Shown piece after piece: positions 1 through 12,409 of a DNA stretch of 64,000 bases. This DNA is from Sphagnum compactum (taxonomy: Eukaryota > Bryophyta > Sphagnopsida > Sphagnales): positions 16,181,579 to 16,245,578 of the forward strand of contig OZ234500.1 in NCBI GenBank assembly GCA_965153455.1. Direction: 5' to 3'. A program made the position numbers and the translations under genes. The notes under the pieces were generated by a model. That model saw nothing but the letters and a program-made list of their open reading frames with translations, searched no databases and was not told the DNA's origin. Positions within the stretch are counted from its first letter, which is position 1; every line of letters begins with the position of its first letter.

Positions 1-109
1 TGCAGCATATATGAGACAAAATTTGAAACTACACAAAATTCAAATACTACTATGAGGCTACTAAGTCTTTTATTTAATTTTTGAGATTTTTGCATCTATG
101 TGACAGAGC

Positions 110-240
110 AGATTTCTTTGTAGCAAGATTCCATTTTTTATTCCAAAAAAGTTCCCCGTTTTCCAAGGAAAAAATTGTCTGAATTTGTCATATCTACACT
201 ATAGGTAGGTTCCAACAGATCGCCAAACTAAATCTAATTT
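110..240 (-). repeat. Fragment of dispersed repeat family A (inverted copy)
   Basis: Read on the minus strand, the block around 190-225 gives TGGCGAtcTGTTGGAACCTA, matching the + strand at 4174-4200 (TGGCGAcgTGTTGGAACCTA). The flanking sequence toward position 110 stays alignable with 4205-4290 by eye. This is a short, diverged piece of the same family as the long copy at 2.8-4.35 kb. Confidence 0.55.
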
Positions 241-899
241 TTTTTTAAAAATTGTCCTCTTTGACATGTAACCCTAAGTCTTAATGTGTATGATCACTAA
301 ACCACACCTACCTTACAAAATTGAAAAAATAAATCCCTCTAGACTCAGGTTACCATTTGCAAAAACATAAAGAAACAAACCAAATTTTTGAAACCTTTTG
401 TTTATCTTAAAGAAGACCATTGAAAGTCTTTTCATGAAACCTCAATGACCTTGATTAGTTGGTGTATAAAATCCAACCCATTTGAAACTTACCATTTGAT
501 AGATGAAGTTGCTCAAGTTGAAATTGCCGAAAGTAGGTTAGTTGGCTTGTAGAAATGAAAGATTATAAAGTTAGAGCGGTAGAGTTCTATTTGAATTTTG
601 CTTCGAGATAGGCAAAAGGGCAAACCAAAACGGCAAATCACCCTTTGTGTCCTCAAAAAGATTTCAAGGACACCGACCGGGTGCTTGCACCTCTACTTGA
701 ATATAATAATAATATCAAATAATAGAGAGTCAAAAGCTGAACTTTCCAAAAATCAAAATTCAAAAACCAAGGCAAAGATTGAGTTCAAGACACTAAAGTT
801 GAAGATCCTAAAGAGAGAAATTTGGCTGTTTCTTTGACTCAAAAAAAGAGGTATTTGACATTTTAACTTGGAATTGGACATCCCTATCCCAACCCGTGT

Positions 900-1225
900 G
901 GTGTTGTGATCTTTTTTTGGCAAAAATTTGTCATTTTGCTATTGCAAAAAAGTCTCAAGTAAACATTGGTCAAAAGAACTTTTTGGAAAATTTTCCAAAA
1001 AAATTGTCACATTTGAAGGAAGAAAGTTATGAAATTGGCCACATTTTTTGAAGGTTTTGGGCAGATGTCTAGCTTTCTTCTTTTGAAATTACCATGTTTA
1101 GCTAACATGTTCTAATGGTTTGCCAACATGTAAGAGGATTCTTTGATTTTTAAGGAATCTATTTATCTAGATTTGGCTAAATCCTCTTGTGATTGAGTGT
1201 CACTTTTGGTGCAACATGAAAAAAA
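900..1225 (-). repeat. Dispersed repeat family A, copy related to 48.1-48.45 kb
   Basis: This block aligns over about 300 bp with 48130-48450. Shared runs include GAAGAAAGTTATGAAATTG, TTCTTCTTTTGAAAT, CATGTTTAGC and GGAATCTATTT, followed in both by GATTTGGCTAAAT. Its reverse complement matches the 4.1-kb copy around the AGCCAAATTTGGCTA core, so it belongs to the same family in the opposite orientation. No coding capacity is apparent. Confidence 0.7.
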
Positions 1226-2799
1226 ATTAAATTAAATTAAAAACATTGGTGTCATGCAATTATTTGATAATATTGACATTTTTTTTTGAATTTTAAAAAT
1301 CAACGAATCAACAAAGAACCCCAAGAATCACCCTCATAACTAGCATAGGTTAAGTGCCATTTTTGAAGCCCTCACAACACGGGTACCCCTTTGTGATACC
1401 CGTGTTGCCTTCTGTATCCCTACAAGAAAGGAAATCACCTTTGACATCCTTGCAATTTCCAAGCATTTCCAAAAAAGAAGAAGACAAGCTTTAATTGTGT
1501 TGAGCATAAATGACACAACATGTTATTGTAAATCTATATGGTGAATTCCTTTAGTAGTGCATTTCCTCAAGAGCCATTTGCAAGTATATCCAAGGTTCAT
1601 CCTAATAAAATAATACTTCAACTTGTTCTTTTATATTAAGGGTTATCATGCAATTATGACCAACTCAAGCCATAATTGATTGTAATGTAATTTTAAAAGA
1701 CATTGCCCACCCCCAAGTCGAAGTAAATTCAATCAAAACATGCATTTTTAAATTATTGGAAAAGGAAATAAAAGCAAGGGGAGACATGTTCTCATGTCTT
1801 CTTTACATGTCATGACAACAAATCATCAAGTCAAAAGTGGTTTGGATTCGTGGCCACCTCCCAAGTGGGTCGCTAGATTCAACACTAAAAAAATAGTAGA
1901 CATTACTTACAAAAATCAATCACAAATTAGAAATGTGGGTATCTAGAAATTAAACATTGTGCCAAAGAATGGGGCTTGATTGTGATGTATGAAGATGATG
2001 ATGATCTTGCAATGTCCATCTTTGAACTAAAGAAATCACCTTGAAGGTAGAGAAATGTTCAATTCATGTTTAATTAACAAACTTAATTAACCATTTTTCT
2101 CCACCATAATATCATAAAAATATTCAATAATGGATAATCTACATTAAATTGAAACATGAATCTTTCTCTCCCCCATGTTCAACCTACCTAGCATGATTAC
2201 ATGTTCTTGCAATAATAACAAAGTTGTGTAAGAAGAAATTGATGAATGAATGATTCAAAGTTTGTGATCAAACCCAAGTGGTTGAGTGTTTCTTCACAAT
2301 TACATTGAGCTCAATTTTTTTTTATAGCTTTTTCTTGAATGTGGAGTAGTTCTCAAAGTATTGATAACAACAACAACAACAACAATGTGGTTGCTTAAAT
2401 CTTAAGCAATGAATTCATAGAATGTGTTTAACTCCTTACATCCAAATCATTCTTCATGGATTCATAGTGACCAAGACTCACCATGTTGTCTCGAGCTTGC
2501 ATGAAACAAGACGTGAAAATAACATAATAGATGTTGAAGAGTGGGCCATAACTATAGACTTTCTCCAAGTTCCCCATGACCAAAATTAATGCCACCGAAT
2601 AGAAGATGAGTAATTGGAATTTGGTTGATTGGTTTATGAAAGTGGGTATATGTAAAATTGATTAAATAGACAAATTCATCTTTGGTGCAAAAGGTTGAAA
2701 AAGATTTCATTTATTTTATTTGCTCCAATAATAATCCCCATTTTATAATAATCCCAACTGAAGAGAAATTTATTATGATGAAAGGGCCCATATTTTTGC

Positions 2800-4350
2800 T
2801 TACTCTTTGACCTTCTTGTTGCTTACAATAGCTTTCGATACCTATGACTTACTTCGAAGGGTGATCTCAATGTTTCATGGTACCATTGGAAAGCCCTCGA
2901 TGAGTAAGGTGCGCCAATGTGGTTTTGTAATTTTTAGACTTAGGGTGCAAGAGTTATTATTGAATATTGAACAATTTTGTCAAAATCAAAACTAAACTTT
3001 TTAAGGGGAACAAGGTGAAGCTCTTGATACTATTCAAAAGCCCTTGATGAGTGGGATTTCTTGGAGATGATTTTATAGTTTTTGGAAATAAGGCGAGGGA
3101 GATATTGAATTTTGAATAACTTATCACTAAAAATTAATCAAAGTTTTTTTTTTTTTTTTTCAAAATTAAGCTCAATTTTCATGATCTTGCTCACATTTGA
3201 AATAATTCTATAATCTAGTTTACATTTGGACCAATAGCACAAGCCACATTAGTATAGTTAAAAATTAAAAATGTTCTCATGAAGTTCCCAAAAAATGAAG
3301 TCACAATCCACAAGTAACAACATGTAAGAAACAACATATAGTAATTCAAATAAGAAATGTTTCCATGAAGCTCCCAAACAAAATGAATTTTACAATTCAC
3401 AATAATATCACCTAATAAGCATATAGTCACTCCCTTACAAGCTCCAGTGTTTTTTTTTTCCCAACAAATGTTGTCATTTTTTCCACAAAAAGATTGGTAA
3501 CATTTTGGATTTTGTTTTGGTAGTGTAAATTTGACTAAATTTGCTAATATTTTGGGGAAAATTTCACAAAAAATTCCATATCACAACATGGAAATTTAAA
3601 TAATTAATTTTCTTAAAAACAAATTCTGCAAATTACAAGCTACAACAGGAAGAGAAAATCAAAAGGCAATTAAAAATAACCTCCCTAAAAATAAATAAAA
3701 TAATAAAATAATAATAACCTCCCTAAAAATAACCTTAAGTAAGTAGCCACGTTTGTCCATTTCCTGTGTGTTTTTTTCACCACACGTTTGTTTTGAGTTA
3801 TTACCACGTTCTTGAGCCCGCCGGGAGAAGAATGATAAAAAGTAACTTCCGGTTTTACTGAACGTTTGTTACCCTCGACGAGTCTGGCGGGTGACTCCAG
3901 CATCTGCCGACACGTGTGGGACTTTTTTTTAAATTTTATAATAATTTTTTTTAAATGAGGAAATGTAGGTATTTATTATTAACACTAATAATATTATTAA
4001 TGTTGTAATAGTAAAATGTATTTTATAATGTGATTCGGATTTTTTATTTTTTTAAAAAAATTTAAATTTGTGAGGTAAGTAGGTTGTGCATCATCCAGAA
4101 GAGGAATTAGCCAAATTTGGCTAAAGGTCAGAGAGAAAAGTAAAACATTCTAGGATTCCTATTAAATTTATTTTGGCGACGTGTTGGAACCTATTGTCTA
4201 TATATGGCGAATTCACAAATTTTTTTCTCATAAATGTGGCGAATTGGGCCCATATGTTTCGAAAAATAAAAAAGGTCTTTTGTATAATAATAATTCCCAC
4301 CGCCACTTTTTTTGAGGTGAGGATGTAAATTTCGCCCAAAATAAATAAAA
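2800..4350 (+). repeat. Dispersed repeat family A, long copy
   Basis: The segment aligns in order with 23900-24850. Shared landmarks are GGAAAGCCCTCGATGAGTA (2889; 23930), a phrase about 'ccaatRgcacaagc' (3233; 24248), a long T tract (about 3143; 24160), and GAGGAATTAGCCAAATTTGG (4101; 24657), ending near CTTTTGTA. The copies are strongly diverged by indels. No transposase or retroelement protein is visible, so it may be a solo LTR or a non-autonomous element; its class is unknown. Confidence 0.7.
4107..4124. repeat. Perfect 18-bp palindrome TTAGCCAAATTTGGCTAA
   Basis: The sequence equals its own reverse complement over 18 bases. Versions of the core recur in the other copies of repeat family A: 24664-24679 (16-bp perfect palindrome), 21136-21153, 20625-20640, 9084-9099, 48391-48405 and 1170-1181. 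Confidence 0.85.
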
Positions 4351-6625
4351 ATAAATAAATGATAATTACTACAGAGTCAACAACTATTTATTTTTCTTTC
4401 TTCTGCCCCTCCCAAAACATTTTTGGGGTGGCTTCGGGCAGTACCTAGGTGGCCATGATGTCCTACAATTCAGGGCAGCGTGCCCCCACACAAAAAAAAC
4501 TTTCTTTGTAGGGTATTTTGAATAGGTACCCACACTCTTAGGAATTTTAGGAATAATACATTTATTTTATTTTTGTAATTTTTATAAAAATTATAAAAAT
4601 AAGATTAATATATTATCCCTAAAAATATAATATAAATTTATATAAATTTTATTCATATTTTCAATTAACCAATTAGACGGCTCAATAATTCTATTTTGGG
4701 ATTTTGTTGTACACAAATTATCTCTTGATTTTGCCCTAGTTTAAAGGCAAATATTTTTGGTTATATCATTATTGGGTTTTTCTTTGGAGTTTGAATTTTG
4801 GCAAGGTAGTCTCACCCTAAGAATACCATCTTTGCTTTTTGAGGGGCACATGCATCAATAATTTTACTCCTTTCTTTGAGGAAAACCTTTTTACTTATTT
4901 TTTAGGGTTTCCAAAATCATTTGGAAGAGAACCACATTAAAGTGGCTTTGGGTGAAATCTAACCTTTGAAAAAGAAGTCTATAAAGCAAGCTTGCACCTC
5001 ATAAGCTTCAATTCGATGCACCTAAAACCCTTAAAAGAAAAATGTATTTCTATCTTCATTTTTTAACCTAAAATGTTGTTTTGAAAGAAATTTCCTAAAG
5101 GGCATCACTCTCGATTGTAAAACTCACAATGGTTTCAAATTTTGTGTGGACAACCAATTATCATCGATATTGCCGTTAGATCCAATAATAGTCATCTCGG
5201 CCATTAGATCTTTGGAAAGAAGAAAGATGTTGTAGTCCATCTAGTGTTTGAATTTTAGGCCTTGACTCTCAACGGTTTCTCCAAAAGTCGACCTAAAGGC
5301 CACATACAAAGGATATCATATCATATACTCGTTCCCCATCTCAATTATGAGGGATGCACAAAGTAAGGAAGGGTATGGGCCAATATATTCTTCCTTAAAC
5401 TACTACAACTTGGCTAAAGAATCAAGCAAGAGATTCAAAAAATTCCCCCGGCCCCCTCCCAAAAGAAAAAATGTTTAGCAACTTTTTGCATGGACCGTCC
5501 CCCAATGCCCAAAAAACACTCTTGTCACTTCTCACAATAATTGGGCATCATGGGCATGTCGAGGTTCAACTTTGAACGAGCCCTTTAGTGAGAAGCAAAT
5601 ATTGACTACAAATTTCTAATGTTATGATCAAAATCCTCATGCTTGGATTTTATCACATAATAAATACATATAATAGTGGGTGTCGAACCTTTGCTTATGT
5701 ATTTAAAATCATTGTTTATTATAATAATGCAAATTTGAAAGAAACCAACCAAAGAAAACCATCTTTCATTTAACTTTGATGCTTCTCTTTTTTTGGCACA
5801 TCCACGGCTTATTTTATTGGGTTTGCCTACCAAGGCAAGGTTATTGTGTTTAGATTCATCGTAGAGGATAGTAGCTTAAAGGATTTTGGCCATTAGGTAA
5901 TAATAATAGGTCTATTTTTATATATGAGGATTATTGAAAGATGATATTTTTGGCTTGTGTTGAAATTTGAGATTAGTTATAAAGTTATAATATCTTGAAG
6001 GATTTTGGTTTCTTCTAGAGGATTTCTTTTTTTTTGGAAGATTATATTTTTGAATGGTGAAATATTTGAGTTTCCATAATTCTTCTTCTTTTGCCTTTAA
6101 GATACTTTCTAATGTAAATGGCAAGGTCACAGTTTGACACACCCCTTGTTGATTATGTTAAAACCCTTGTGACATGGGGTAAAGTGTAAGGGGATGCTCC
6201 AAAGAGATCAATGCTAAACTGAAAAAGAAGTACCTTCTCAAGATCGTTATTTTTGTCAATCAACATTAATCTCATCGCAAAACATTTTAGACCAACCACA
6301 TGTACACACATAGCAATTGTGCTGATTTTCACTTATGTCATTAGCAATAATCTCTATTGAGATAAGCACAAGTTTGACACCCACTATCTAATATTCTTGA
6401 TCATTTTAAACGAGCAAGGCATAATCGTATAATGCCTATTAGCTATGCTCCTTATGGCACGTAGGTTCAAAGTTCAAACCAGCAACAGTTAGTTGAAGTA
6501 GAAAATGTTCGGTAGTGAAGTTCCCTCCCCCAACAAAAGAATTGAACTCACAGTTGGAAGTAACACGTGATGAACATTCCTCAACATGTGGGGAGACCTA
6601 ATGAAAACTACATCATTACCACCAC

Positions 6626-6629
<4 letters not shown>
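4351..6629. other. AT-rich intergenic region without a gene
   Basis: No convincing coding region was found. There are local AT-only stretches such as 4560-4640, which is rich in short ATTTTTATAAAAAT-type palindromes. A GTTCAAACC sequence near 6474 resembles a tRNA/SINE B box, but no matching tRNA body could be built around it. Confidence 0.55.

Positions 6630-6658
<29 letters not shown>
6630..6658. repeat. (CT)14 microsatellite
   Basis: An uninterrupted CT dinucleotide run followed by a C-rich stretch. It lies at the edge of a block (about 6.65-8.75 kb) with less extreme AT content than its surroundings. Confidence 0.95.
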
Positions 6659-6660
<2 letters not shown>

Positions 6661-6951
6661 CCTTAAAATTCTTTGCTGATGTGTTGTTGAGCGCATGTTG
6701 TTTCACACGAAAGACTCGGATTTAGATCACACATGGCACAAGAAAGTGGAGATGAGAAGAAAGACAGCGCGCACATTCTTTCTTTCTTTGTTTTCCTTCA
6801 CCGTGCATTCTCCTTGTGTATTATTTCATTTGTGTCAGAGTTTTCTTGAACAAAAGAGTTATCGCTCTTTTTTGAGTCAACCTTTGCTTTTGCAGTGGTT
6901 TTTTGGGGGCATTCTAGGGAAAGGGTTTCAGTCAAAAGCATGATCTCACAA

Positions 6952-7440
6952 GGATTTTGAAACACCCAAGCCACGTGGAAGCGGGGCACTCATCTATTGT
7001 TCCAATAATTTTTTTGTTGTGATGGGGCCAATCAAAGTGACTCCTTGCACGAAAATTAGAAACACCCACAATGTGGAAGATTCATGAACTGGTTATATGA
7101 AAGTATGCAATATTATATACATGCGAGTAGTATAGTACTTGAACCCTAAACCCTAAAACCTGGCTGGAAATGGGTTGGTGGTAAGGGGATTTTGAATCAC
7201 CCAACAATCCATGTGGAAGTGGGGGCACTCGTCTATTGTTCCAATAATTTTTTGTTGTGATGGGGCCAATCAAAGTGACTCCTTGCATGAAAATTAGAAA
7301 CACCCATGATGTGGAAGATTCATGAACTGGTTATATGAAAGTATGCAATATTATATACATGCGAGTAGTATAGTACTTGATAGCAATTCTCTTTACCCTA
7401 AACCCTAAAACCTGGCTGGAAATGGGTTGGTGGTAAGGGG
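6952..7440. repeat. Direct tandem duplication, 235-bp unit, two copies
   Basis: Copy 1 is 6952-7186 and copy 2 is 7187-7440; both begin with GGATTTTGAA and end with GGGTTGGTGGTAAGGGG. The copies are nearly identical apart from a few substitutions and an insertion of about 17-19 bp in copy 2 before the ACCCTAAACCCTAAAACC block. Each copy therefore carries a plant telobox-like CCCTAAACCCTAAAA (about 7143 and 7395). The high identity implies a recent event compared with the decayed DNA around it. Confidence 0.9.
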
Positions 7441-8550
7441 AAGCTCCTGGACTCTGCAGAATCAGCAGCTGAAGGTGATGTGCAGATGGTGCAAAGGGGG
7501 GGGGGTTTGTTGGCTTTGTTCAAGAAAAGTTTGCGGAATCTGGAAGTAACTTAATAGTAATGATCTGGTTGGGACTGTGACTCCTGACAATACAAAAAGT
7601 TAGTGTTCTTGTTTGGAGTAGAAGGCAAAGATGCCCAACCCTCGGCTTCAATAATTGAAGATTTGGGCCCTTGTTTTTGTTGTTGGCTTTGCTTTGCTTT
7701 GCTTTGCTTGCAGTTTCAAACCCATTTTATAAAAAGAAGAAGTCGTGGTGTCATGGTGTCTACCCAGATGGACTTAACAAGTCCTCTCTTTTTCAAGCGG
7801 GTGGGTGTCATGCAGCCTTCCTTAGGAACAACAAGAACTGCTTTTTGCCGGCACTTTCAAGGTTTAGGAGATTGTCCTCATTGACAAGTTTTCATGAGAT
7901 GTCAACAAAATGATGAGTTTGAAAGTTTGAAGGGAGGGGGTGGAAGTGCTTGAAGTGTCACGCTTAGGTACATGCATACTACCATCACTTCAGCTTTCAA
8001 ACAAATTGCTCCTCCCTATAAGCAATTTGTAGACTTTGTCCTTTTTGTAGTTTTGTGTGTGTGTGTGTGTGTGTGTGTGTTTTGTGGGGGCAAGAGGGGC
8101 CAAGGAGATGTTGGAGCTAAATCCATGTAAACTTTGAAGGCCCCCCAAGGATATCCTTCCATCCTTCTTTTGCTTCTTGGAAGGATTCACCATATCAACT
8201 TTCCACATAAGGGTGGGTTTGATTTTTTGGGGGAGTCCCTTTTGCAATCATTTACATCTTTGAGGGACCATTGTCCCATTTTGTGTTCTTCATGAAGGGG
8301 AGGGAACAAGGAACAGAAAAAGAGATATAAAAAGCAAGAATGTAAAGCATAATATGTCTCATATTTAGGCCAAGAGTTGAAGGGCTTCTTGGTGTACTGT
8401 AACAACAAAAGATGAACAAAGTGATGTGGCCACACCACAGGCCCTACTACTTTGTTGTAGGAGAGCCTCCTCCTCCTCAACTCCTGATTCTATTTTTTGT
8501 CTTTGTGGCTTGCAACCCTAATCTCCTAATGTCCCCTTAGTTACCTGCCT
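7441..8550. other. Less AT-rich tract, no gene recognised
   Basis: The base composition is more gene-like than the flanks, but none of the open frames (for example 7603-7884 + or 8187-8480 -) resembles a known protein or has a convincing start. It contains a G10 run near 7496-7506, a GCTTT x5 array at 7686-7710 and a (TG)13 run at 8054-8080. It could hold an untranslated exon or a non-coding transcript; nothing in the sequence decides this. Confidence 0.4.
8054..8080. repeat. (TG)13 microsatellite
   Basis: A pure alternating TG run, flanked by T-rich sequence on the left and TTTGTGGGGG on the right. Confidence 0.95.
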
Positions 8551-8582
8551 ACCATTGAAAGTTATCCACCAACAACTTTGGC

Positions 8583-8727
8583 TGAGGAATTTATCCGTGT
8601 TGGGTGGGTATCAACTTCTGAGGAATTTTTCCGTGTTGGGTGGGTATCAACTTCTGAGGGATTTTATCAGTGTTGGGTGGGTATCAACTTCTGAGGGATT
8701 TATCAGTGTTGGGTGGGTATCAACTTT
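8583..8727. repeat. Tandem repeat, four 36-bp units
   Basis: Units start at 8583, 8619, 8655 and 8692, each beginning TGAGG(A/G)ATTT and containing GTGTTGGGTGGGTATCAACT. Units 1-2 share TCCGTG and units 3-4 share ATCAGTG; unit 3 has one extra T. Because 36 is a multiple of three, an open frame runs through the first units, but there is no sign that it is translated. Confidence 0.95.
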
Positions 8728-11700
8728 TGAACAACATGCTTAAATCCCAAACCTACCAACATTGGTTTATATCTACTATTCACATTGTTATAATTTTGAT
8801 ATGAAGTTGGTGCTACTTCAAGTCCTTACTAGGTATGTATAGGTACAATGCTCATATTATCTCATGCCCCTCCAAGGCAAGTATTTGTATGAGGTTGATA
8901 ATTTGATATTACTTTAAATCATAATAGGCTTGTTACATTTTTGGTACCAAGACTCGTATCAATTTATATACTAAGGTTCCAACCTTGAACGAATGTTCTT
9001 TTTAGAAAGTTTTTAATGTAACATAAGTGACAATTATCTATAGGAAAATGTATAGAAAATGGCGATCTTCCTTGGGATGATTTAACCAAATATGGCTATA
9101 AACCATATATGAAATGCAATTTTAAAAATCAAACTTCTATATTCATGGTTACACACTAAAAACCAAAATAAAAATTTGGCAATTTTTACTCCTTTCGATA
9201 ATTGTAACCTTTCAAAATCATTTCATTTTTTCCTTTTGGGAAAATTTTCTTTTTGGTGAGAAAAACACCACCTTGAACACACCCAATAGTAGAACTTATC
9301 CCCATACATAAAGCTACAAATTCATGAAACTTTGGAATGTATATTTGTCTCTCCTCTTCAACTCAAGGTTTACGGCTAATGATATGAAAAAAATATTTTG
9401 ATTTATTATTTTCGTATAAAATCAACATTTTTATATAGATATTTTCTTGGTTGTAGAATAAAGTCAAATGAACAAATGTTTTCTTTTCAAGGAGTGTTAG
9501 ACAACCACAACATCCTACATGAAATACAAAAGGTAAACCCATTTTGACACCATTATGGCATGGACTTCATCCAAAATTTGACATACATGCCATTTTATTG
9601 TTGTGCCTAAAACTACTTTAAGCCAACCCTAGTATCCTTTTCAAAGTTTGGTGCACCAACTAACCCAAGAAAAAAAAATCATAAATTTTTGAAATCTTCA
9701 ATGGTCATCTTAGTCAAAATTCTAAATTGACCCAAGTTATATGTATACATCTATCTATTCCATTTGAATCCTATTGGAATGAATTTTAAACCATTTATTC
9801 ATGAGTGAATCAATTAAGCTATAATAAAACTAAAAACTTTCTTAGATTTCCATAGAGACAAAAATCATTAAAATTGCTATAGATTTCAATAAACAACATC
9901 TAGATTGATTGAGAAATGAGCTAAAACTCAAACTCAAGGACTAAGCATATGAAGTGCAATTTGATTCAAAAATAGGAGAAAATGCCAAAAATTCTAAAAC
10001 AATATTTTGAAAGTTTTTACAGTTTATGTCACATAAAAAAGAACATTACACAACTTGTAACATATCAAAGTTCAACCTCAAAAAATGTTTTTTCTTTACA
10101 ACAACAAAATGTACATGATTCATAGACTACCCACAATTTCTTAAGATTATGCTCACTACACCCTTTGCTTGCATGCATTGAATTTTCATTATTTCATATG
10201 TTCAAAATTGGTCACAAATATTTTGAAATCAAACAAGCTTCACAATGAAACAAAGTTGAAAATGAAATTTTGGAACCCCTCTTGTTTCAAGACACAAAGT
10301 GAATAAATATTATGTAAATGGTAGTTAACATCTTGACCTTCCATGTGAAGGATGAATGAAAGGACCATGTCATAAACTTCCAAATTTTCAAGCAACATTA
10401 TTTTGAATTGAAGTTAGTCAAAGCAATTAAGGACTAATTCAATCATTTCAACATTAATCACCTCCCACACAAAAATTTGAAAAAAGACCAAACTAGAGGA
10501 AAATTTGAAGAAAGATTTGTTAGAAAATATAGGATATTTGTTAATAATTTTGGGAACATCCACCTAGTTCTATAAGCTCTATGGAACAACCATGAAATCA
10601 CTTTATTAAATTATTGAAAGTAGAACATATTTATGCATGTCTACAAAACATTCCATTTTCAATAACCTAACAAAATTATCTTTAAAAATGATGATAATAA
10701 GGTCATCAGTCATGATTACTCACCTTGGTTCACATTATTAATCAACTCCATTACCACTCATTTCAAATCATAATACACTATCACAAGTTTATTTGATTTG
10801 ATTTCCCAATTTAGATCCAAGGTTACCTTCATCGAAAAATTAAAAGTTGATTCAAATTCAAACGTTTATGTACATAATCCAAACAAATAGAACAAATTTA
10901 CAAAAAAACACATTTTTAATATATGAATATTTATTTTTAAAATATATTAACAATTAACTAAATGATTGTTTGGTAGGCTGAAAGCAATTTGAAGCTCATC
11001 ATCAATTGAAGGCATTTAAAGTTCATTAAACAGCTCAAAATGTCAAAAATATTTTTTGAATTTCATAGCTTTAAGAAAGGTTTGCTAAGAGTTTCTTTAG
11101 ACAAATGACAATTTAATTAAATTGTTATATTAGATTTATGTTATATTGTTAATATTTTACATTTACATTATTCTAACTTATGACCTACATATATTCAACA
11201 ATGTTAGTAAGTTGAATTTAAGTTAAATCTACGAATGATGATGTTTTTTTTTTCCATCCCTATATTGATAAATGTTATTAAAAAAATGTCGACTTGGTTG
11301 GATAATGGTATTGAAAACTTGACTAAATATTGAAAACATTTGTTTCAAGTGAATTCTCATGTGCATTTGCTAATATTATAACCTTTCCAATGGACAAGAT
11401 ATATTGGGTGGCCTATGCAATTGAGCACAAATTTTAACATAGCTTTTACAAAATATATAACTAATTTTTTATTTTTATTGAATTTTCAATGACAAAATTA
11501 TTCAAAATTCAATATGTTTTCTTGCATGCCATATGTTTAAAAATTATGAAACCACCTTAACCACCTTCTGCACTTGTACACATCCAAGGTTTTCTAGAAG
11601 TACCAAGACCACATTCCCAATTTTCTAAATTCAAATAAAAAATATTGAGTTTTTAGTGATGAAACTACTCATAACTCACAAACTCTTACATTGCATGATT

Positions 11701-12409
11701 CTAAACATTACAAAATCATCTCAATGCAATGTTGGTATTTCAAAGTTTTCATGGGCCTTCAATAGTACCAAGAATTCAACCTTTAACTAGAAGTCCCATT
11801 GTTTGGGAGATTTCAAGATGATGAAACAAACATATTTGTTGAACCTTAATACATGGATTTCAATTTAAGTCATGTAATTTTTGTATTAAAGACACTTTTC
11901 AACTTCAAGTTCTTTAATCATTTTCCATTTTGATACAAGGATGTGATTACTTATTTCTTCATTCCTTCCTTGTAAATTTCAAGAAGGGGTGTATATAAAA
12001 CATGATTTAGTATGTTCATAAATTCCAATAATTATAAGTAAAAAACAACAATATTATGATTCTAGTTTAGTTTTTCATGAGATCAATTTGACATTACCAT
12101 GAAAAATCTGTAAATTGTTTGACATTCATAACGATGGTTGTAAATTGCAACTTTTCTTTAGAGCTATCTTATATTTAGATCTTAATTACTTAAAATTCTA
12201 ATGCAAAGACAATTGATAGCACATACACTAAATAAACTTCATGGTTACAGGTTCAATATTTTAAAATTGAATATCATTCATTCAAAATTTCTTGGTAAAT
12301 TGGCATTTTATTGCTTTAAAATGAACTCCATGTTTTAAAAAATCTCAAAAGTTTCAACTTTCTCATCACCTTTTTTCTATAGGATTGAAAGTTTCTCAAA
12401 TTCGCAAAA
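8728..12409. other. AT-rich intergenic desert
   Basis: About 3.7 kb with almost no open frame longer than 60 codons on either strand and no recognisable gene or RNA. It includes one diverged repeat-family A block at 9030-9270. Confidence 0.65.
9030..9270 (+). repeat. Diverged copy of repeat family A, paired with 21.08-21.32 kb
   Basis: Landmarks in order are a TAGGAAAAT phrase, AACCAAATATGGCTAT (9084-9099), ATATGAAAYRCAA, TTTTTACT and a GTAACCTTTCAAAATCA stretch. All recur in order at 21080-21320. The central motif is a degenerate form of the family palindrome. Confidence 0.55.

Larger units (their letters stand above)
1..2790. other. AT-rich intergenic region without a gene
   Basis: No reading frame here resembles a known protein; open frames are short and mostly start at non-ATG codons. 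The tract holds two minus-oriented fragments of the palindrome-centred repeat family (listed separately) and a (CAA)6 microsatellite at 2367-2385. It looks like decayed transposon-derived DNA typical of large plant genomes. Confidence 0.6.

Noticed and set aside
6460-6490. SINE or tRNA gene with B box GTTCAAACC
   Set aside because: No A box at the proper distance and no 3' A tail or target duplication.
8583-8727. CRISPR-like array
   Set aside because: The 36-bp units are directly adjacent with no spacers, and the genome is a plant's; it is a minisatellite.
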